This document shows, piece by piece, positions 27,325 through 36,636 of a stretch of 64,000 nt of DNA. The stretch is from Zobellella iuensis (GTDB lineage: Bacteria > Pseudomonadota > Gammaproteobacteria > Enterobacterales > Aeromonadaceae). The position numbers and the translations under genes were made by a program. The DNA is taken from the NCBI RefSeq assembly GCF_016746085.1, contig NZ_JAERTZ010000002.1:1-64000 (forward strand), written 5' to 3'. The notes under the pieces are model-generated. The model ran no database searches, was not told where the DNA came from, and worked only from the letters and a program-made list of their open reading frames with translations. The first letter of the stretch is position 1. Each line of letters opens with the position of its first letter.

Positions 27325-28236
27325 ATGGACAGCGGGGTACCTATCTTCAAACTCTATGGCGAGCAGCGTCCCTGGTTGACGCCTGATCTGCTGCACTACG
27401 AGTCCATCGCCCAGCGCAGCAGCCTGCACGACTGGGAAATCAAGCCGCACCGGCACGGCGATCTGTACCAGTTCCTCTATGTGCAGCAGGGCGAAGCCCA
27501 GCTGCACATAGAGGACACCATGAGTTCGGTGCAAGGGGGAGTGGTGCAGTGGGTACCGCCACTCTGCGTGCATGGGTTCCGGTTTTCCCGGGATGTGGAG
27601 GGGAGTGTACTGACCCTGGCTTCACCGGTGATCAGCCGTTTTGAGCAGGCGCTGGGCATGCCGCCGGCGTTCGGCAAGGCATTCAGGCTATCGGCGGGGG
27701 AAGACAAGCGCCATCTCGACACCATCTTTGCCGCCCTGGCCCAGGAGTATGCTCACGAAGCGCCGGGGCGGGAGCTGGTGCTGGGGGCCTGGGTCAACCT
27801 GCTGCTGACCTGGCTGCAGCGGCAATGCATGGCGCAACAGGCCGTGGCATCGGCTCCCGCTCGTGGTCACCAGCATTTTTCCCGCTTTTCCCTGCTGGTG
27901 GAGCGACATTTTCGTGAGCAGTGGCCGGTACAAAAATACGCCGGTCAATTGGGTATTTCCGTGGTGCGGCTCAACGCCCTGTGTCACCAGCTGGGCAATC
28001 AGACTGCCCTGCAGTTTATTCATCAGCGCTTGTTGCTGGAGGCCAAGCGCAACCTGATTTACACCGCCATGACCATGGCCCAGATCTCCGACAGCCTGGG
28101 CTTCAGCGAGCCGGCCTATTTCTCCCGTTTTTTCCGGCGTATGCACGGTTGCTCACCGAATGCATTCCGGCAGGCCGGCGTGGCCCAGCTGTCGACGGGG
28201 CCGAAGCGGGGGCCGGACAGCGATCGGGAGGGATGA
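27325..28236 (+). CDS. AraC-family regulator, probable pobA activator
   Basis: The 303-aa protein has an N-terminal cupin-like sensor domain (IKPHRHGDLYQFLYVQQGEAQ) and a C-terminal double helix-turn-helix (about 195-290) with VQKYAGQLGISVVRLNALC and MAQISDSLGFSEPAYFSRFFRR. PobR/PobC-type AraC proteins respond to 4-hydroxybenzoate. Divergent placement from pobA, with a 129-bp shared promoter region, supports that role. It resembles the second AraC gene at 33227-34117, so the two may have arisen by duplication. GGGAGG precedes the ATG. Confidence 0.88.
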   Translation: MDSGVPIFKLYGEQRPWLTPDLLHYESIAQRSSLHDWEIKPHRHGDLYQFLYVQQGEAQLHIEDTMSSVQGGVVQWVPPLCVHGFRFSRDVEGSVLTLASPVISRFEQALGMPPAFGKAFRLSAGEDKRHLDTIFAALAQEYAHEAPGRELVLGAWVNLLLTWLQRQCMAQQAVASAPARGHQHFSRFSLLVERHFREQWPVQKYAGQLGISVVRLNALCHQLGNQTALQFIHQRLLLEAKRNLIYTAMTMAQISDSLGFSEPAYFSRFFRRMHGCSPNAFRQAGVAQLSTGPKRGPDSDREG

Positions 28237-28257
28237 TGCCCAGCCCAAGCCCTGGGC

Positions 28258-29544
28258 CTAAATCAGCCCCAGGGCCAGCACCGGGAAGGCGATGAGCAGC
28301 AGCAACCGGACCAGGTCCGACAGCACGAAGGGGAGGACGCCCTTGTAAATCTGCCCTATCGGCACCTCGGGGGACACGCTCTTGATCACGAACACGTTCA
28401 TGCCCACCGGCGGTGTCATCAGGCCCAGCTCCACGGTGATCACCGCCACTATGCCGAACCACACCGGATCGAAGCCGGCACTCAGGATCAGCGGCATCAC
28501 CACCGGCACCGTCAGCAGCAGCATGGCGATGCTATCCATCACGCAGCCGAGCAGGACGAACAGCAGCAACACCGCGAACAGCACCGCATAGGGCGGCATG
28601 TTGAGCTGGTTGACCAGATCCACCAGGTAGAAGGAGATGCGCGACACCGACAGGAAGTAGCCGAAGATCTCGGCACCGACGATCATGAAGAAGATCATCG
28701 CCGACAGCGCCAGGGTTTCCGATACCGCGGCCACAAAGCCCTGCCAGCGCATGCCCCGCAGCAGGGCGATGACCAGGGTGATGAAGGCGCCGATGGCGGC
28801 GGCTTCGGTGGGGGTGAACAGGCCGCTGTAGATGCCGCCGATGATCAGCGCGAACACCAGCATAAACGGCAGGAAGCCTTTCATGTCCGCGAGCTTCTGC
28901 CGCCAGCGGGTGGCGGTGCCGGCCTGGGCCAGGTGCGGGTAGCGGTACACCAGCAGGGCGATGGTGGCGCAGTAGAGCAGCAGCCCCAGCAGGCCCGGGA
29001 TCAGCCCGGCGATAAACATCTCGCCCACCGACTGTTCGGTGATCAGCGCATAGAGCAGCAGCGCTATGCTGGGCGGAATGATGATGCCGAGGGTGCCGCC
29101 GGCGGCCAGGGTGCCGGTGGCCAGGGAGTCGGCATAGCCGTGCTTGCGCATCTCCGGCAGCGCCACCCGCGACATGCTGGCGGCGGTGGCCACCGAGGAG
29201 CCGGAGATGGCGGAGAAGGTGCCGCAGGCCGACATGGCGGCGATGGCCATGCCGCCGCGCCAGCCGCCGAACAGCGAACGGGCGGCGGTGAACAGCTCCT
29301 GGGACATGCGTGCGTGGGAGGCCAGCACCCCCATCAGCAGGAACATGGGGATGGGGCTGAAACTGTAGTTGCTGAGGGTTTCGAAGGGGCCGGCCTCGAG
29401 CAGGGCGAAGGCCGGCTCGAAGGCGACAATAAGACCGAAACCGACCAGGCCGGTGAGGGCCATGGCCAGGGCCACCGGGCAACGCAGGGCGATCATCACC
29501 AACATGCCCGCCAGGCAGAGCAGTCCGAGTACCGAGGGATTCAT
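28258..29544 (-). CDS. TRAP transporter large membrane subunit, DctM family (system 3)
   Basis: The 428-aa membrane protein has the DctM landmarks IPMFLLMGVLASHARMS, ISGSSVATAASMSRVALPE, GIIIPPSIALLLYALI and LGLMTPPVGMNVFVI. It is the last gene of a P-Q-M operon on the minus strand, overlapping DctQ by 4 bp, and converges with the AraC gene. The position next to pobA suggests uptake of an aromatic or alicyclic acid. Confidence 0.93.
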   Translation of the reverse strand: MNPSVLGLLCLAGMLVMIALRCPVALAMALTGLVGFGLIVAFEPAFALLEAGPFETLSNYSFSPIPMFLLMGVLASHARMSQELFTAARSLFGGWRGGMAIAAMSACGTFSAISGSSVATAASMSRVALPEMRKHGYADSLATGTLAAGGTLGIIIPPSIALLLYALITEQSVGEMFIAGLIPGLLGLLLYCATIALLVYRYPHLAQAGTATRWRQKLADMKGFLPFMLVFALIIGGIYSGLFTPTEAAAIGAFITLVIALLRGMRWQGFVAAVSETLALSAMIFFMIVGAEIFGYFLSVSRISFYLVDLVNQLNMPPYAVLFAVLLLFVLLGCVMDSIAMLLLTVPVVMPLILSAGFDPVWFGIVAVITVELGLMTPPVGMNVFVIKSVSPEVPIGQIYKGVLPFVLSDLVRLLLLIAFPVLALGLI

Positions 29545-30077
29545 GAATGGGCCTCCTGGGCGGCGTCGGGGCGCGGCGCCGGGCCGAGCAGCAGGTTGAG
29601 GCCGCCGAGCAGCCCCCGCACCGCCAGCATGGCCAGCGCCAGGGCGGCGACGTAGTAGATGCCGGCCATGGGCAGCAGCAGATCCTGGGTCAGCTCGCCG
29701 TTGAGCGAGGCGGCACGGGCCGCCTCGAAAAAGCGCCAGCAGAAGGCGCCGCCCAAAAAGCCGAAGCAGAGGGTGTAGGCGCCGGTAAAGAAGCGCAGCC
29801 GGCGTTCATCCATCTGCTGGGTGAACAGATCCACCACTATCTGGCCCTTGTCCACGGCGTGAGGAAAGGCGAACAGCATGGCGAACAGCAGGCTGAACTT
29901 GACCAGCTCTATGCCGCCCTTGAAGGTCAGATCCAGGCCGCCATCGGTGGCGGCGAACAGGGCGCGGGCGGCCACGTCGGCCACCACGCACAGCATCATA
30001 AACACCACCAGGGCCCCGCTGAGCTGGTACATCCCCAGCGCCAGCCGGTCGGCGGTCGTCGTTAACCATCGCATCAT
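29541..30077 (-). CDS. TRAP transporter small membrane subunit, DctQ family (system 3)
   Basis: The 178-aa protein has four hydrophobic helices with FKGGIELVKFSLLFAMLFAFPHAVDKG in the position of the DctQ second helix. GGGGAAGTGAC precedes the start. It lies between the binding protein and DctM genes. Confidence 0.9.
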   Translation of the reverse strand: MMRWLTTTADRLALGMYQLSGALVVFMMLCVVADVAARALFAATDGGLDLTFKGGIELVKFSLLFAMLFAFPHAVDKGQIVVDLFTQQMDERRLRFFTGAYTLCFGFLGGAFCWRFFEAARAASLNGELTQDLLLPMAGIYYVAALALAMLAVRGLLGGLNLLLGPAPRPDAAQEAHS

Positions 30078-30097
30078 GTCACTTCCCCGGTGTCTGA

Positions 30098-31093
30098 TCA
30101 GGCATTGCAGCTGGCGCTGAGTTCACGGGCGCGGCTGTAAACGTCCCGGGCCGGCAGCTTGCGTGCTTCGAGCTCTGCCAGGTATTGCTCGGTGGCCTGC
30201 TCGAACACCGCCTGCCAGGCGCTTTGCTGCAGGGTGCCGATATGGTGGTTGGCGGAGGCCGCCTCCTCATAACCGGCCCGGTCCAGGCCGTCGAACACCT
30301 TGGCCTGTTTCTGGGCCCATTCCATCCCCGAATGGGACTGGATCACCGCCTTGAGGTCCTCGGGCATGCCGTTGTAGACCTGCTTGTTCATGGTGACCAC
30401 GAACGACAGGGTGTAGAGGTTGATCTCGGCATGCTGGCCGGCCTGCTCGTTGAGGCGGAACACCTTCATCGCCTCCCAGGGCATGGCCACGCCGTCGATC
30501 ACGCCCCGCTGCAGCGACGGATAGGTTTCGGGGGCGGGCATGCCGACCGGCTGGGCGCCCTGGGACTCCAGCAGCTGGGCCACGACCGTGGTGGGGCGGC
30601 GGATCTTGAGCCCGGCCAGATCCTCCGGCTTCTCGATGACCTTGTCCCGGGTGTGCAGGTAGCCGGGGCCATGGGTGAACAGGTAGAGCACCTGGGTGTC
30701 CTGGTATTCGCTGCTGATCAGGCCTTCGTCGTAGAGCGACTGCAGCACGCAGGTGCCGTGCACCGCGGTATCGGCCATGCCCGGCAGCTCCATGATCTGG
30801 GTCAGCGGGAAGCGGTTGGCGGTGTAGCCCTGCACGGTGGCGGTGATGTCGGCGATGCGGTGCTTGACCCCGTCGTAGCTCTGCGGCGCCTTGGTCAGGG
30901 TCTGGGCCGGGTAGAAGTCGACCTTGATCCGGCCGTCGGAGGCGGCTTCCAGGGACTTGCCCCAGGCCTCAAAGCCCTGGTGCACGCCGGAGTTGGCCGG
31001 CCAGAAATGGGAGAAACGCAGGTTGTAGTCGGCGGCCTGGGCGGTGGAGAGTCCGAGCAGCGTTGCCAGAGTGAGGGTTGCCAGTTTGTTCAT
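30098..31093 (-). CDS. TRAP transporter solute-binding protein, DctP family (system 3)
   Basis: The 331-aa protein has a signal peptide cleaved after STAQA near residue 20. The mature part begins with a DctP-type FSHFWPANSGVHQG segment, and the arginine core is in LAGLKIRRPTTVV. Two cysteines, at CVLQSLYDEG and the C-terminal SASCNA, may form a disulfide. It is first in its operon, 214 bp after the flavoprotein gene and separated from it by a terminator, so it may have its own promoter. The substrate is probably a ring acid. Confidence 0.92.
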   Translation of the reverse strand: MNKLATLTLATLLGLSTAQAADYNLRFSHFWPANSGVHQGFEAWGKSLEAASDGRIKVDFYPAQTLTKAPQSYDGVKHRIADITATVQGYTANRFPLTQIMELPGMADTAVHGTCVLQSLYDEGLISSEYQDTQVLYLFTHGPGYLHTRDKVIEKPEDLAGLKIRRPTTVVAQLLESQGAQPVGMPAPETYPSLQRGVIDGVAMPWEAMKVFRLNEQAGQHAEINLYTLSFVVTMNKQVYNGMPEDLKAVIQSHSGMEWAQKQAKVFDGLDRAGYEEAASANHHIGTLQQSAWQAVFEQATEQYLAELEARKLPARDVYSRARELSASCNA

Positions 31094-31271
31094 GGGATCA
31101 CCTTGTTGTGGTTATCAGCGTCCTTGGGAGCACCGGCATGCCGGTGAGTGCGAACATCAATTTCTCATTCGGATAACAAAGCTAAAACAATCGGGGGGCG
31201 CCCAATAATGAATATTTGGCTGTTATGTATATCAAAATCAATATGCAAGGGGTGACGGGCGAGAGAAGGGG

Positions 31272-31300
31272 AAAAACGGCCGGCGCAGTGGCGCCGGCCG
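31272..31300 (-). terminator. Intrinsic terminator after the flavoprotein gene
   Basis: On the minus strand CGGCCGGCGC and GCGCCGGCCG pair around four bases and are followed by five T. It separates the flavoprotein gene from TRAP system 3. Confidence 0.85.
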
Positions 31301-31307
31301 GCGAGCA

Positions 31308-33065
31308 TCAAGCCGTTTCTTTCAGCGCGAGTGGCGGCTCTGCTCCGGTCGTCAGATCGATGCCGGCGACATGATGGCCGGTGATATAACCAAAGGTCAG
31401 GATGGGGCCCAGGGTGATGCCGGCGCCGGGGTAGTTGCCCCCCATGATGCTGGCCCTGTCGTTGCCCACGGCATAGAGCCCGGCGATAGGGGTGTCGGCC
31501 TCGCTCAGCACCTGTCCGACCGGACTGGTCCTGATGCCGTCGAAGGTGCCCAGATCGCCCATGATCACCTTGACCGCGTAGTAGGGGCCCTTGCCGATGG
31601 GGGCGACGCAGGGATTGGGCTGGTTGTCCGGATCGGCCAGGTAGCGGTTGAAGGCGGTGGTGCCCCGGCCGAACTGGCGGTCCTCGCCCACTGTGGCGCC
31701 CTGGTTGTACTCGGCCACCGTCTGCTTGAGGCCGACGGCGTCGATGCCGGCGTTGCGGGCCAGCTCTTCCAGGCTATTGCCCTTGAGCAGGTAACCGTTC
31801 TTGATCAGCGGTTTCAGCGGCATGGGGGAGGGCTTGGCGAAACCGAGTCCGTATTTGCCGATGGTCGCCTGATCGCAGATCAGCCACATGGCGGTTTCGC
31901 TCTGCTGCTCGCAGGCGCGGATCAGGGCGGCGCCGACGTCGTGATAGGAATTGGACTCGTTGGTAAAGCGACGGCCGTTGCGCAGCACCCCTATGATGCC
32001 GGGCTTGTAGCGGTCCAGCAGGTGCGGGAATACACCGAATTGTCTCTTGCCGTAGGGCACCCGGGACACCGGCATCCAGGCCGAGGTGTTCTGGTAGCGC
32101 AGGGACAACCGGGCGCCGTTGTGCTCCGCCATCTTCACTCCGTCACCGGTATTGCCGGCGGGCACCGGCGACAGGTGCTCGCCGCCGCGCTGCAGGTGCG
32201 GATAACGCTGCCGGATCCGCTCGACGTCGTGGGAGAAGCCGCCGCAGGCGAGTACCACCGCCCGACGGGCATTGATGGTTACCTCGCCGGCGGCGCCCTC
32301 GACCCGGGCTCCGGTTACCCGGTCGCCGCTCTGCAGCAGTTCCCTGGCCGGGGTATCGGTGTAGATGGGAATGCCGAGATCCAGCGCCGACTTGGCCAGT
32401 CGCGCCGCCAGCGCATTGCCGCTGGTGACCTGAATGCCACGGCGGTACAGGGCCAGCTCTTTCAGGTGGGTAGCCAGGCGCTTGGCCACGTAGCAGAAGG
32501 AAGTCAGCGACTTGGTGGCGTTGAAGAAATGCTTGAGATCGGCATTGGAGGAATTGAACATCATGCCGATGAAGGTGATGGTCTTGAGCGGCGGCCGCAG
32601 CCTGGCCATGTCCTGGCCCAGGCGGCGGATGTCATAAGGCGCCGCCAGGATGGAGCGGCCGACATCGACACCGCCCGGGGCGTCGGGGTGGTAATCCGGG
32701 TACAGGGTGGGCACGAACTTGACCTCGGTTTCCCGCTCGAAAAACTCGACCATGGCCGGGGCGTTATCCAGGAAGGCGGCGACCGCCGCCTCGTCGTAGA
32801 AGGCGCCGGTTTCGCCCTTCATGTAGGCCACCGCCGCTTCACGGCTGTCCTCGACACCCAAAGCCTCGCGGGTATGGGCATTGCCGGGTACCCACAGCAC
32901 CCCGCCGGAGAAGGCGGTGGTGCCGCCGAAAAAGGGTTCTTTCTCGATGACCACCACCTCCAGGCCGTGCTTTTTGGCGGTAATGGCCGTGGACAGACCG
33001 CCGGCACCGGAGCCGATGACCAGCAGGTCGCACTGGATATCATGGGGCAGGGATTGCTTGTCCAT
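31308..33065 (-). CDS. FAD-dependent dehydrogenase, 3-ketosteroid dehydrogenase/fumarate reductase flavoprotein-like
   Basis: The 585-aa protein has an N-terminal FAD motif (LLVIGSGAGGLSTAITAKKHG), the family segment FGGTTAFSGGVLWVPGN and VVLACGGFSHD. The C-terminal GGNYPGAGITLGPILTFGY keeps the Tyr and Gly of the YPGxG loop used by 3-ketosteroid-delta1-dehydrogenases to polarise a ring ketone. Such enzymes put a double bond next to a ring ketone. Related desaturases turn 4-oxocyclohexanecarboxylate into 4-hydroxybenzoate (known from cyclohexanecarboxylate degraders). The location beside pobA, two SDRs and TRAP system 3 makes that reaction a good guess; steroid use is unlikely, as no other steroid gene is seen. 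Confidence 0.82.
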   Translation of the reverse strand: MDKQSLPHDIQCDLLVIGSGAGGLSTAITAKKHGLEVVVIEKEPFFGGTTAFSGGVLWVPGNAHTREALGVEDSREAAVAYMKGETGAFYDEAAVAAFLDNAPAMVEFFERETEVKFVPTLYPDYHPDAPGGVDVGRSILAAPYDIRRLGQDMARLRPPLKTITFIGMMFNSSNADLKHFFNATKSLTSFCYVAKRLATHLKELALYRRGIQVTSGNALAARLAKSALDLGIPIYTDTPARELLQSGDRVTGARVEGAAGEVTINARRAVVLACGGFSHDVERIRQRYPHLQRGGEHLSPVPAGNTGDGVKMAEHNGARLSLRYQNTSAWMPVSRVPYGKRQFGVFPHLLDRYKPGIIGVLRNGRRFTNESNSYHDVGAALIRACEQQSETAMWLICDQATIGKYGLGFAKPSPMPLKPLIKNGYLLKGNSLEELARNAGIDAVGLKQTVAEYNQGATVGEDRQFGRGTTAFNRYLADPDNQPNPCVAPIGKGPYYAVKVIMGDLGTFDGIRTSPVGQVLSEADTPIAGLYAVGNDRASIMGGNYPGAGITLGPILTFGYITGHHVAGIDLTTGAEPPLALKETA

Positions 33066-33209
33066 TGTTCAAATCTCCAACTAACAGATGATGGCGAGCC
33101 GGCGATCCGGCTCGCTGCCCGACCGAGATGGCGCACAGGGTCGGACGAGGTATCAACGATGTTAATTTTCTGTTGGTGGCGATTGAATGGACAAATCCCG
33201 TCAAGGTCA

Positions 33210-33226
33210 GGACTATTTATGCATAT
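33210..33226 (+). promoter_or_regulatory. Candidate AraC-type site upstream of the flavoprotein gene
   Basis: GGACTATTTATGCATAT matches the site near pobA at 15 of 17 bases. It abuts the stop codon of the AraC gene and lies about 145 bp before the flavoprotein start. Confidence 0.4.
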
Positions 33227-34117
33227 TCACTCCGTCTCCTGCCGGCCGACGCTGACGCGGAAATCACTGGGGGTCAGGTCGGTGTGCTTCTTGAAAAAGC
33301 GGCTGAAGTAGCCGACATCACTGAAGCCCAGCTCGTGCGCCACTTCCTTGATGCTCATGGTGGAGTGAGCCAGCTCCCGTTTGGCTTCCAGCACCAGGCG
33401 AGCGTTGATCACCGCCATCGGCGGCATCCCCAGGTGCTCCTGGCACAGTCGACCCAGGGTTGCGCCGGTCAGGTTCAGCTCCTCGGCATACTGGTTGACG
33501 GCCCTGTGGCTCTTGAAATGGACCTCGACCAGCTCCCGAAACTGCTTGATCTGATGGGCCCGCCGATTGACGACGACCGGCACCCGGGGGTCGGCCTCGG
33601 TCTGGCGGAACACATTGATCAGCAGGGCCAGCAACAGGGCCTGGCTGCAGGCGATGTGATCCCTGGCCCTGTGGTGGTATTCCTCGCCGAGGGCCCGGAA
33701 CAGCGGCAGCAGGGGATTGTCTTCCTGGTCCCAGTCCGGCAGGGGAATGACTTGCGGACGCTGCAGCAGGGGCAGCAAGGACGGTGACAAGAGCTGGGCC
33801 ATCGATTCCAGCGGATATTGCAGCGCGGTGACGACCTCTCCTTCGACCCGCCCCGCCCAATGAAAACCGTGCACTATCTGCGAGGGTATCATCAGGATGC
33901 AGGGCGCCCGGACCGGCGTGCGCAGGTTATCGAGCAGAATTTCCCCCGAGCCGCTGCGCAGATACAGCAGCTGCAGCAGGCCATCGTGGCGATGGGGCGC
34001 TATTTCCCAATTGTAAAAACCGGAGCGTTTGGAAATGGACTCGACGTGCAGCGCTTCATGCCAGACGGGCTGCGCCGGTTCGCCGTATAGGGTATAGCTG
34101 GGAATCTTCTTGGTCAT
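33227..34117 (-). CDS. AraC-family transcriptional regulator
   Basis: The 296-aa protein has an N-terminal cupin-type domain (NWEIAPHRHDGLLQLLYLRSG) and a C-terminal AraC DNA-binding domain (about 190-290) with VNQYAEELNLTGATLGRLCQ and IKEVAHELGFSDVGYFSRFFKK. It shares layout and many residues with the AraC gene at 27325, including IPSYTLYGE versus VPIFKLYGE at the start. It lies directly upstream of the flavoprotein gene and divergent from the SDR operon, so it probably controls one or both. Confidence 0.88.
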   Translation of the reverse strand: MTKKIPSYTLYGEPAQPVWHEALHVESISKRSGFYNWEIAPHRHDGLLQLLYLRSGSGEILLDNLRTPVRAPCILMIPSQIVHGFHWAGRVEGEVVTALQYPLESMAQLLSPSLLPLLQRPQVIPLPDWDQEDNPLLPLFRALGEEYHHRARDHIACSQALLLALLINVFRQTEADPRVPVVVNRRAHQIKQFRELVEVHFKSHRAVNQYAEELNLTGATLGRLCQEHLGMPPMAVINARLVLEAKRELAHSTMSIKEVAHELGFSDVGYFSRFFKKHTDLTPSDFRVSVGRQETE

Positions 34118-34395
34118 AGTCTGTTCCGTTCAAGTCCTTCTGTCCGAATTACCGCCCGGCGGCGGATAATATATCCAAACGCTATTTTGTTACTTGTTTT
34201 TCAATGGAAAAGTAATAAAGAGAGCCACCCGACGCCAGAGCCGGTGTAAATGTTTTGTGAAAAATGTCGGGTTCCTTGTGGGTTTTGTCCCTTCATTCCG
34301 CCCTCCCCCAGATCCTATCATCCGCCTTGTAAATCCAATGTTAATTCTAGGTGGAGCCAGGTCGGGTAGAAAGCCGGGCTCCGGAGGTGGAAATA
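34118..34395. promoter_or_regulatory. Divergent promoter region between AraC and SDR genes
   Basis: This 278-bp gap contains AT-rich stretches (about 34165-34225) and no open frame with a credible start. It should carry promoters for both flanking genes. No copy of the 17-bp AraC-type site was found in it. Confidence 0.45.
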
Positions 34396-35211
34396 ATGGA
34401 ACAAGAAAGCTGGCTACAACTGAACGAGGCGGTGTGCGTGATCACCGGCGCCGCCGGGGGTATTGGCCACGAGATTGCGAGGGCCCTGGCCGGCCAGCGG
34501 GCCCGTCTCGTGCTGCTGGACAGGGACTTGGCCCAATGCCAGCAACTGGCCGATGAGCTGGCGGACCGGGCCGGCGTCGAGGTGACGGCGATGGAATGCG
34601 ATATCGCCGATCCGGCCAGCGTGCAGGCTGCCGCCGCCCGGGTCGAACACCGCTTCGGCGGCTGTGATGTGCTGATCAACAACGCCAGCGTGCTGCGTCC
34701 GGCCGCGCTGGCCGACATCAGCCTGGAGCAGTGGAACCAGGTGCTCGAGGTCAACCTCACCGGTTACCTGCTGTGCTCGCAACAGTTCGGCCGACTGATG
34801 CTGGCGCAGGGTGCGGGCCGCATCGTGCATGTGTCTTCCATCGCGGCCCATTATCCGCAGACCTACAGCGGCGCCTACAGCGCGGCCAAGACGGCGGTCA
34901 GCATGCTCTCCCGCCAGTTGGCCGCGGAATGGGGGGAGCACGGCATCCGCAGCAACAGCGTCTGCCCGGGACTGATCCTGACGCCCCTGTCCGCCTCCTT
35001 TTACGAGGACGAAGAGGTGGCCCGGCGGCGCCGGCAGATGACCGCCAGCCGGCGCATCGGCAAGCCGCAGGACATTGCGGACGCGGTGCTCTTCCTGGCG
35101 AGTCCGCGCTCCGACTACATCAACGGCGCCGAGCTGACGGTGGACGGCGGACTGGAGGCCATGCCGATGGCCCTGATCCCGCGCCCCGGCTATGAAGCGG
35201 CCAAGGCCTGA
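34396..35211 (+). CDS. Short-chain dehydrogenase/reductase
   Basis: The 271-aa SDR has the Rossmann motif ITGAAGGIGHEIARALAG (about residues 17-35), the NAD-type aspartate in LVLLDRD, the NNAS motif, catalytic serine in VSSIAAHYP and the YSAAK pair. Catalytic residues are complete. LLDRD suggests NAD(H). GGAGGTGG lies upstream. It starts an SDR-NIPSNAP-SDR run next to a ring-desaturating flavoprotein gene; oxidation of a ring hydroxyl to a ketone is a reasonable inference. Confidence 0.9.
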   Translation: MEQESWLQLNEAVCVITGAAGGIGHEIARALAGQRARLVLLDRDLAQCQQLADELADRAGVEVTAMECDIADPASVQAAAARVEHRFGGCDVLINNASVLRPAALADISLEQWNQVLEVNLTGYLLCSQQFGRLMLAQGAGRIVHVSSIAAHYPQTYSGAYSAAKTAVSMLSRQLAAEWGEHGIRSNSVCPGLILTPLSASFYEDEEVARRRRQMTASRRIGKPQDIADAVLFLASPRSDYINGAELTVDGGLEAMPMALIPRPGYEAAKA

Positions 35212-35235
35212 ACCCCATCACGGAGGACGACGCCG

Positions 35236-35571
35236 ATGCAGCATCACGCCATAGTGGATCACCGTATCTACACCATCAAACCCCGGGGCATGGCCGAATT
35301 TCTGGCGGTGTTCGACCGGTTGGCCATGCCCATACTGCTCCAGCATCTGGGGCGGCCGCTGGCGTTTTACACCAGCAGCATAGGCCCGCTGAACCAGGTG
35401 GTGCACCTGTGGGGCTATGAAAACCTGACCGATTACGAACAACGCAGCCTGGCCCGGGACTCGGATCCGGCCTTTGCCGACTATCTGCAGGCCTCGGCCC
35501 ATCTGGTCATCGCCCAGGAAAACAGAATTATCAAGCCGGTCCAGTTTGACAGCCTGGCCGGCCTGAAATAG
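35236..35571 (+). CDS. NIPSNAP family protein
   Basis: The 111-aa protein has the NIPSNAP pattern: VDHRIYTIKPRGMAEFLAVF at the N-terminus, a GPLNQVVHLWGYENL strand and a helix with YEQRSLARDSDPAF. These small dimeric ferredoxin-like-fold proteins often occur in degradation clusters and their biochemical role is mostly unknown. GGAGGACG precedes the ATG. It lies 24 nt after the first SDR gene and is probably co-transcribed. Confidence 0.85.
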   Translation: MQHHAIVDHRIYTIKPRGMAEFLAVFDRLAMPILLQHLGRPLAFYTSSIGPLNQVVHLWGYENLTDYEQRSLARDSDPAFADYLQASAHLVIAQENRIIKPVQFDSLAGLK

Positions 35572-35685
35572 TGCAGTGCAAGTCGACAACCCTTTAGCTG
35601 AATAGCGGTGATTACAGCCTGGCTGCCGCCGTCCTGGCGTTAAATAAGCCGATATGGCCGGCAGCTCTTTTTTAGGAATGGGGAT

Positions 35686-36468
35686 ATGCAACGCGACACG
35701 GATAATCATCGAGTGGTGCTGATTACCGGCGGGGCCAATGGCATCGGCTGGGCGAGCGCCCGCTTGATGGCGGACGCCGGTGACCACATCGTTATTGTCG
35801 ATATCAGGGCGCAGCTGGCGGTGACCCAGGCGGCATTATTGGGGGAACGGCATCTGGGGTTGGGCTGTGATATCGGCAATGAAAATGAGGTCGATGAATT
35901 AATAAAAAAAGTGATGTCGATATACGGCCGAATCGATGTGCTGATCAATTGCGCCGGCATCGCGGACCAGTCGGTGCCGACCGAGGAACAACGGCTGGAG
36001 GATTTTTCCCGGGTATTGCGGGTACACCTGCAGGGCACTTTTCTGATGAGCCGGATGGTGGCGCGGGTCATGCTGGAGCAAGGCCGTGGCTGCATCGTGA
36101 ATTTAGGCTCCATCGCCGGCTTGGCCGGCATTCCCGGGCGCAATGCCTATGGCGCGGCCAAGGCCGGCATTGCCGCTATGACCCGTTCCATGGCCTGTGA
36201 ATGGGGGCGTAAAGGCATCAGGGTGAACGCGGTCGCCCCCGGTTATGTCCGTACCGAACTGGTGGCCGGCCTGGAGCGGCAAGGGGCGCTGGATACCCGG
36301 AGTATCGTCGGCCGCACGCCGCTCGGGCGGCTGGCCAGGCCGGAAGAAATAGCGGAAGTCATCGCCTTTATCGCCTCCGAGCGGGCCAGTTTTATTACCG
36401 GTACCACCCTGGTGGCCGATGGCGGCTGGCTGGCGCTGGGCGCACCGGAACAGGTATTGAACGATTAA
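35686..36468 (+). CDS. Short-chain dehydrogenase/reductase
   Basis: The 260-aa SDR has ITGGANGIGWASARLMADAG, aspartate in IVIVDIRA (NAD type), NCAG, serine in VNLGSIAGLAG and the YGAAK catalytic pair, followed by RVNAVAPGYVRTEL. All catalytic residues are present. It has less GC-rich stretches than its neighbours at about 35880-35930. It likely acts on a hydroxy acid of the same ring-acid pathway as the SDR upstream; the two could handle cis and trans isomers. Confidence 0.9.
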   Translation: MQRDTDNHRVVLITGGANGIGWASARLMADAGDHIVIVDIRAQLAVTQAALLGERHLGLGCDIGNENEVDELIKKVMSIYGRIDVLINCAGIADQSVPTEEQRLEDFSRVLRVHLQGTFLMSRMVARVMLEQGRGCIVNLGSIAGLAGIPGRNAYGAAKAGIAAMTRSMACEWGRKGIRVNAVAPGYVRTELVAGLERQGALDTRSIVGRTPLGRLARPEEIAEVIAFIASERASFITGTTLVADGGWLALGAPEQVLND

Positions 36469-36636
36469 CTAATGGCTGCCGATATCCGCTTATTCTCGTG
36501 CGGCGGAGTCGTTATTCAATGAGTTTTATATTCAGTTTTTTCAGCGGATTCTTAAAGGGAAGGGGGTTTTATCTTTAATTGATCATTCACGGATAGAAAG
36601 CGGTTTTCTGCGAATACTGAAACAAGGAGAGGAGAT

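Noticed and set aside
31308-33065. Steroid degradation gene
   Set aside because: Sequence resembles 3-ketosteroid dehydrogenase, but no other steroid gene is nearby and the neighbours handle ring acids.
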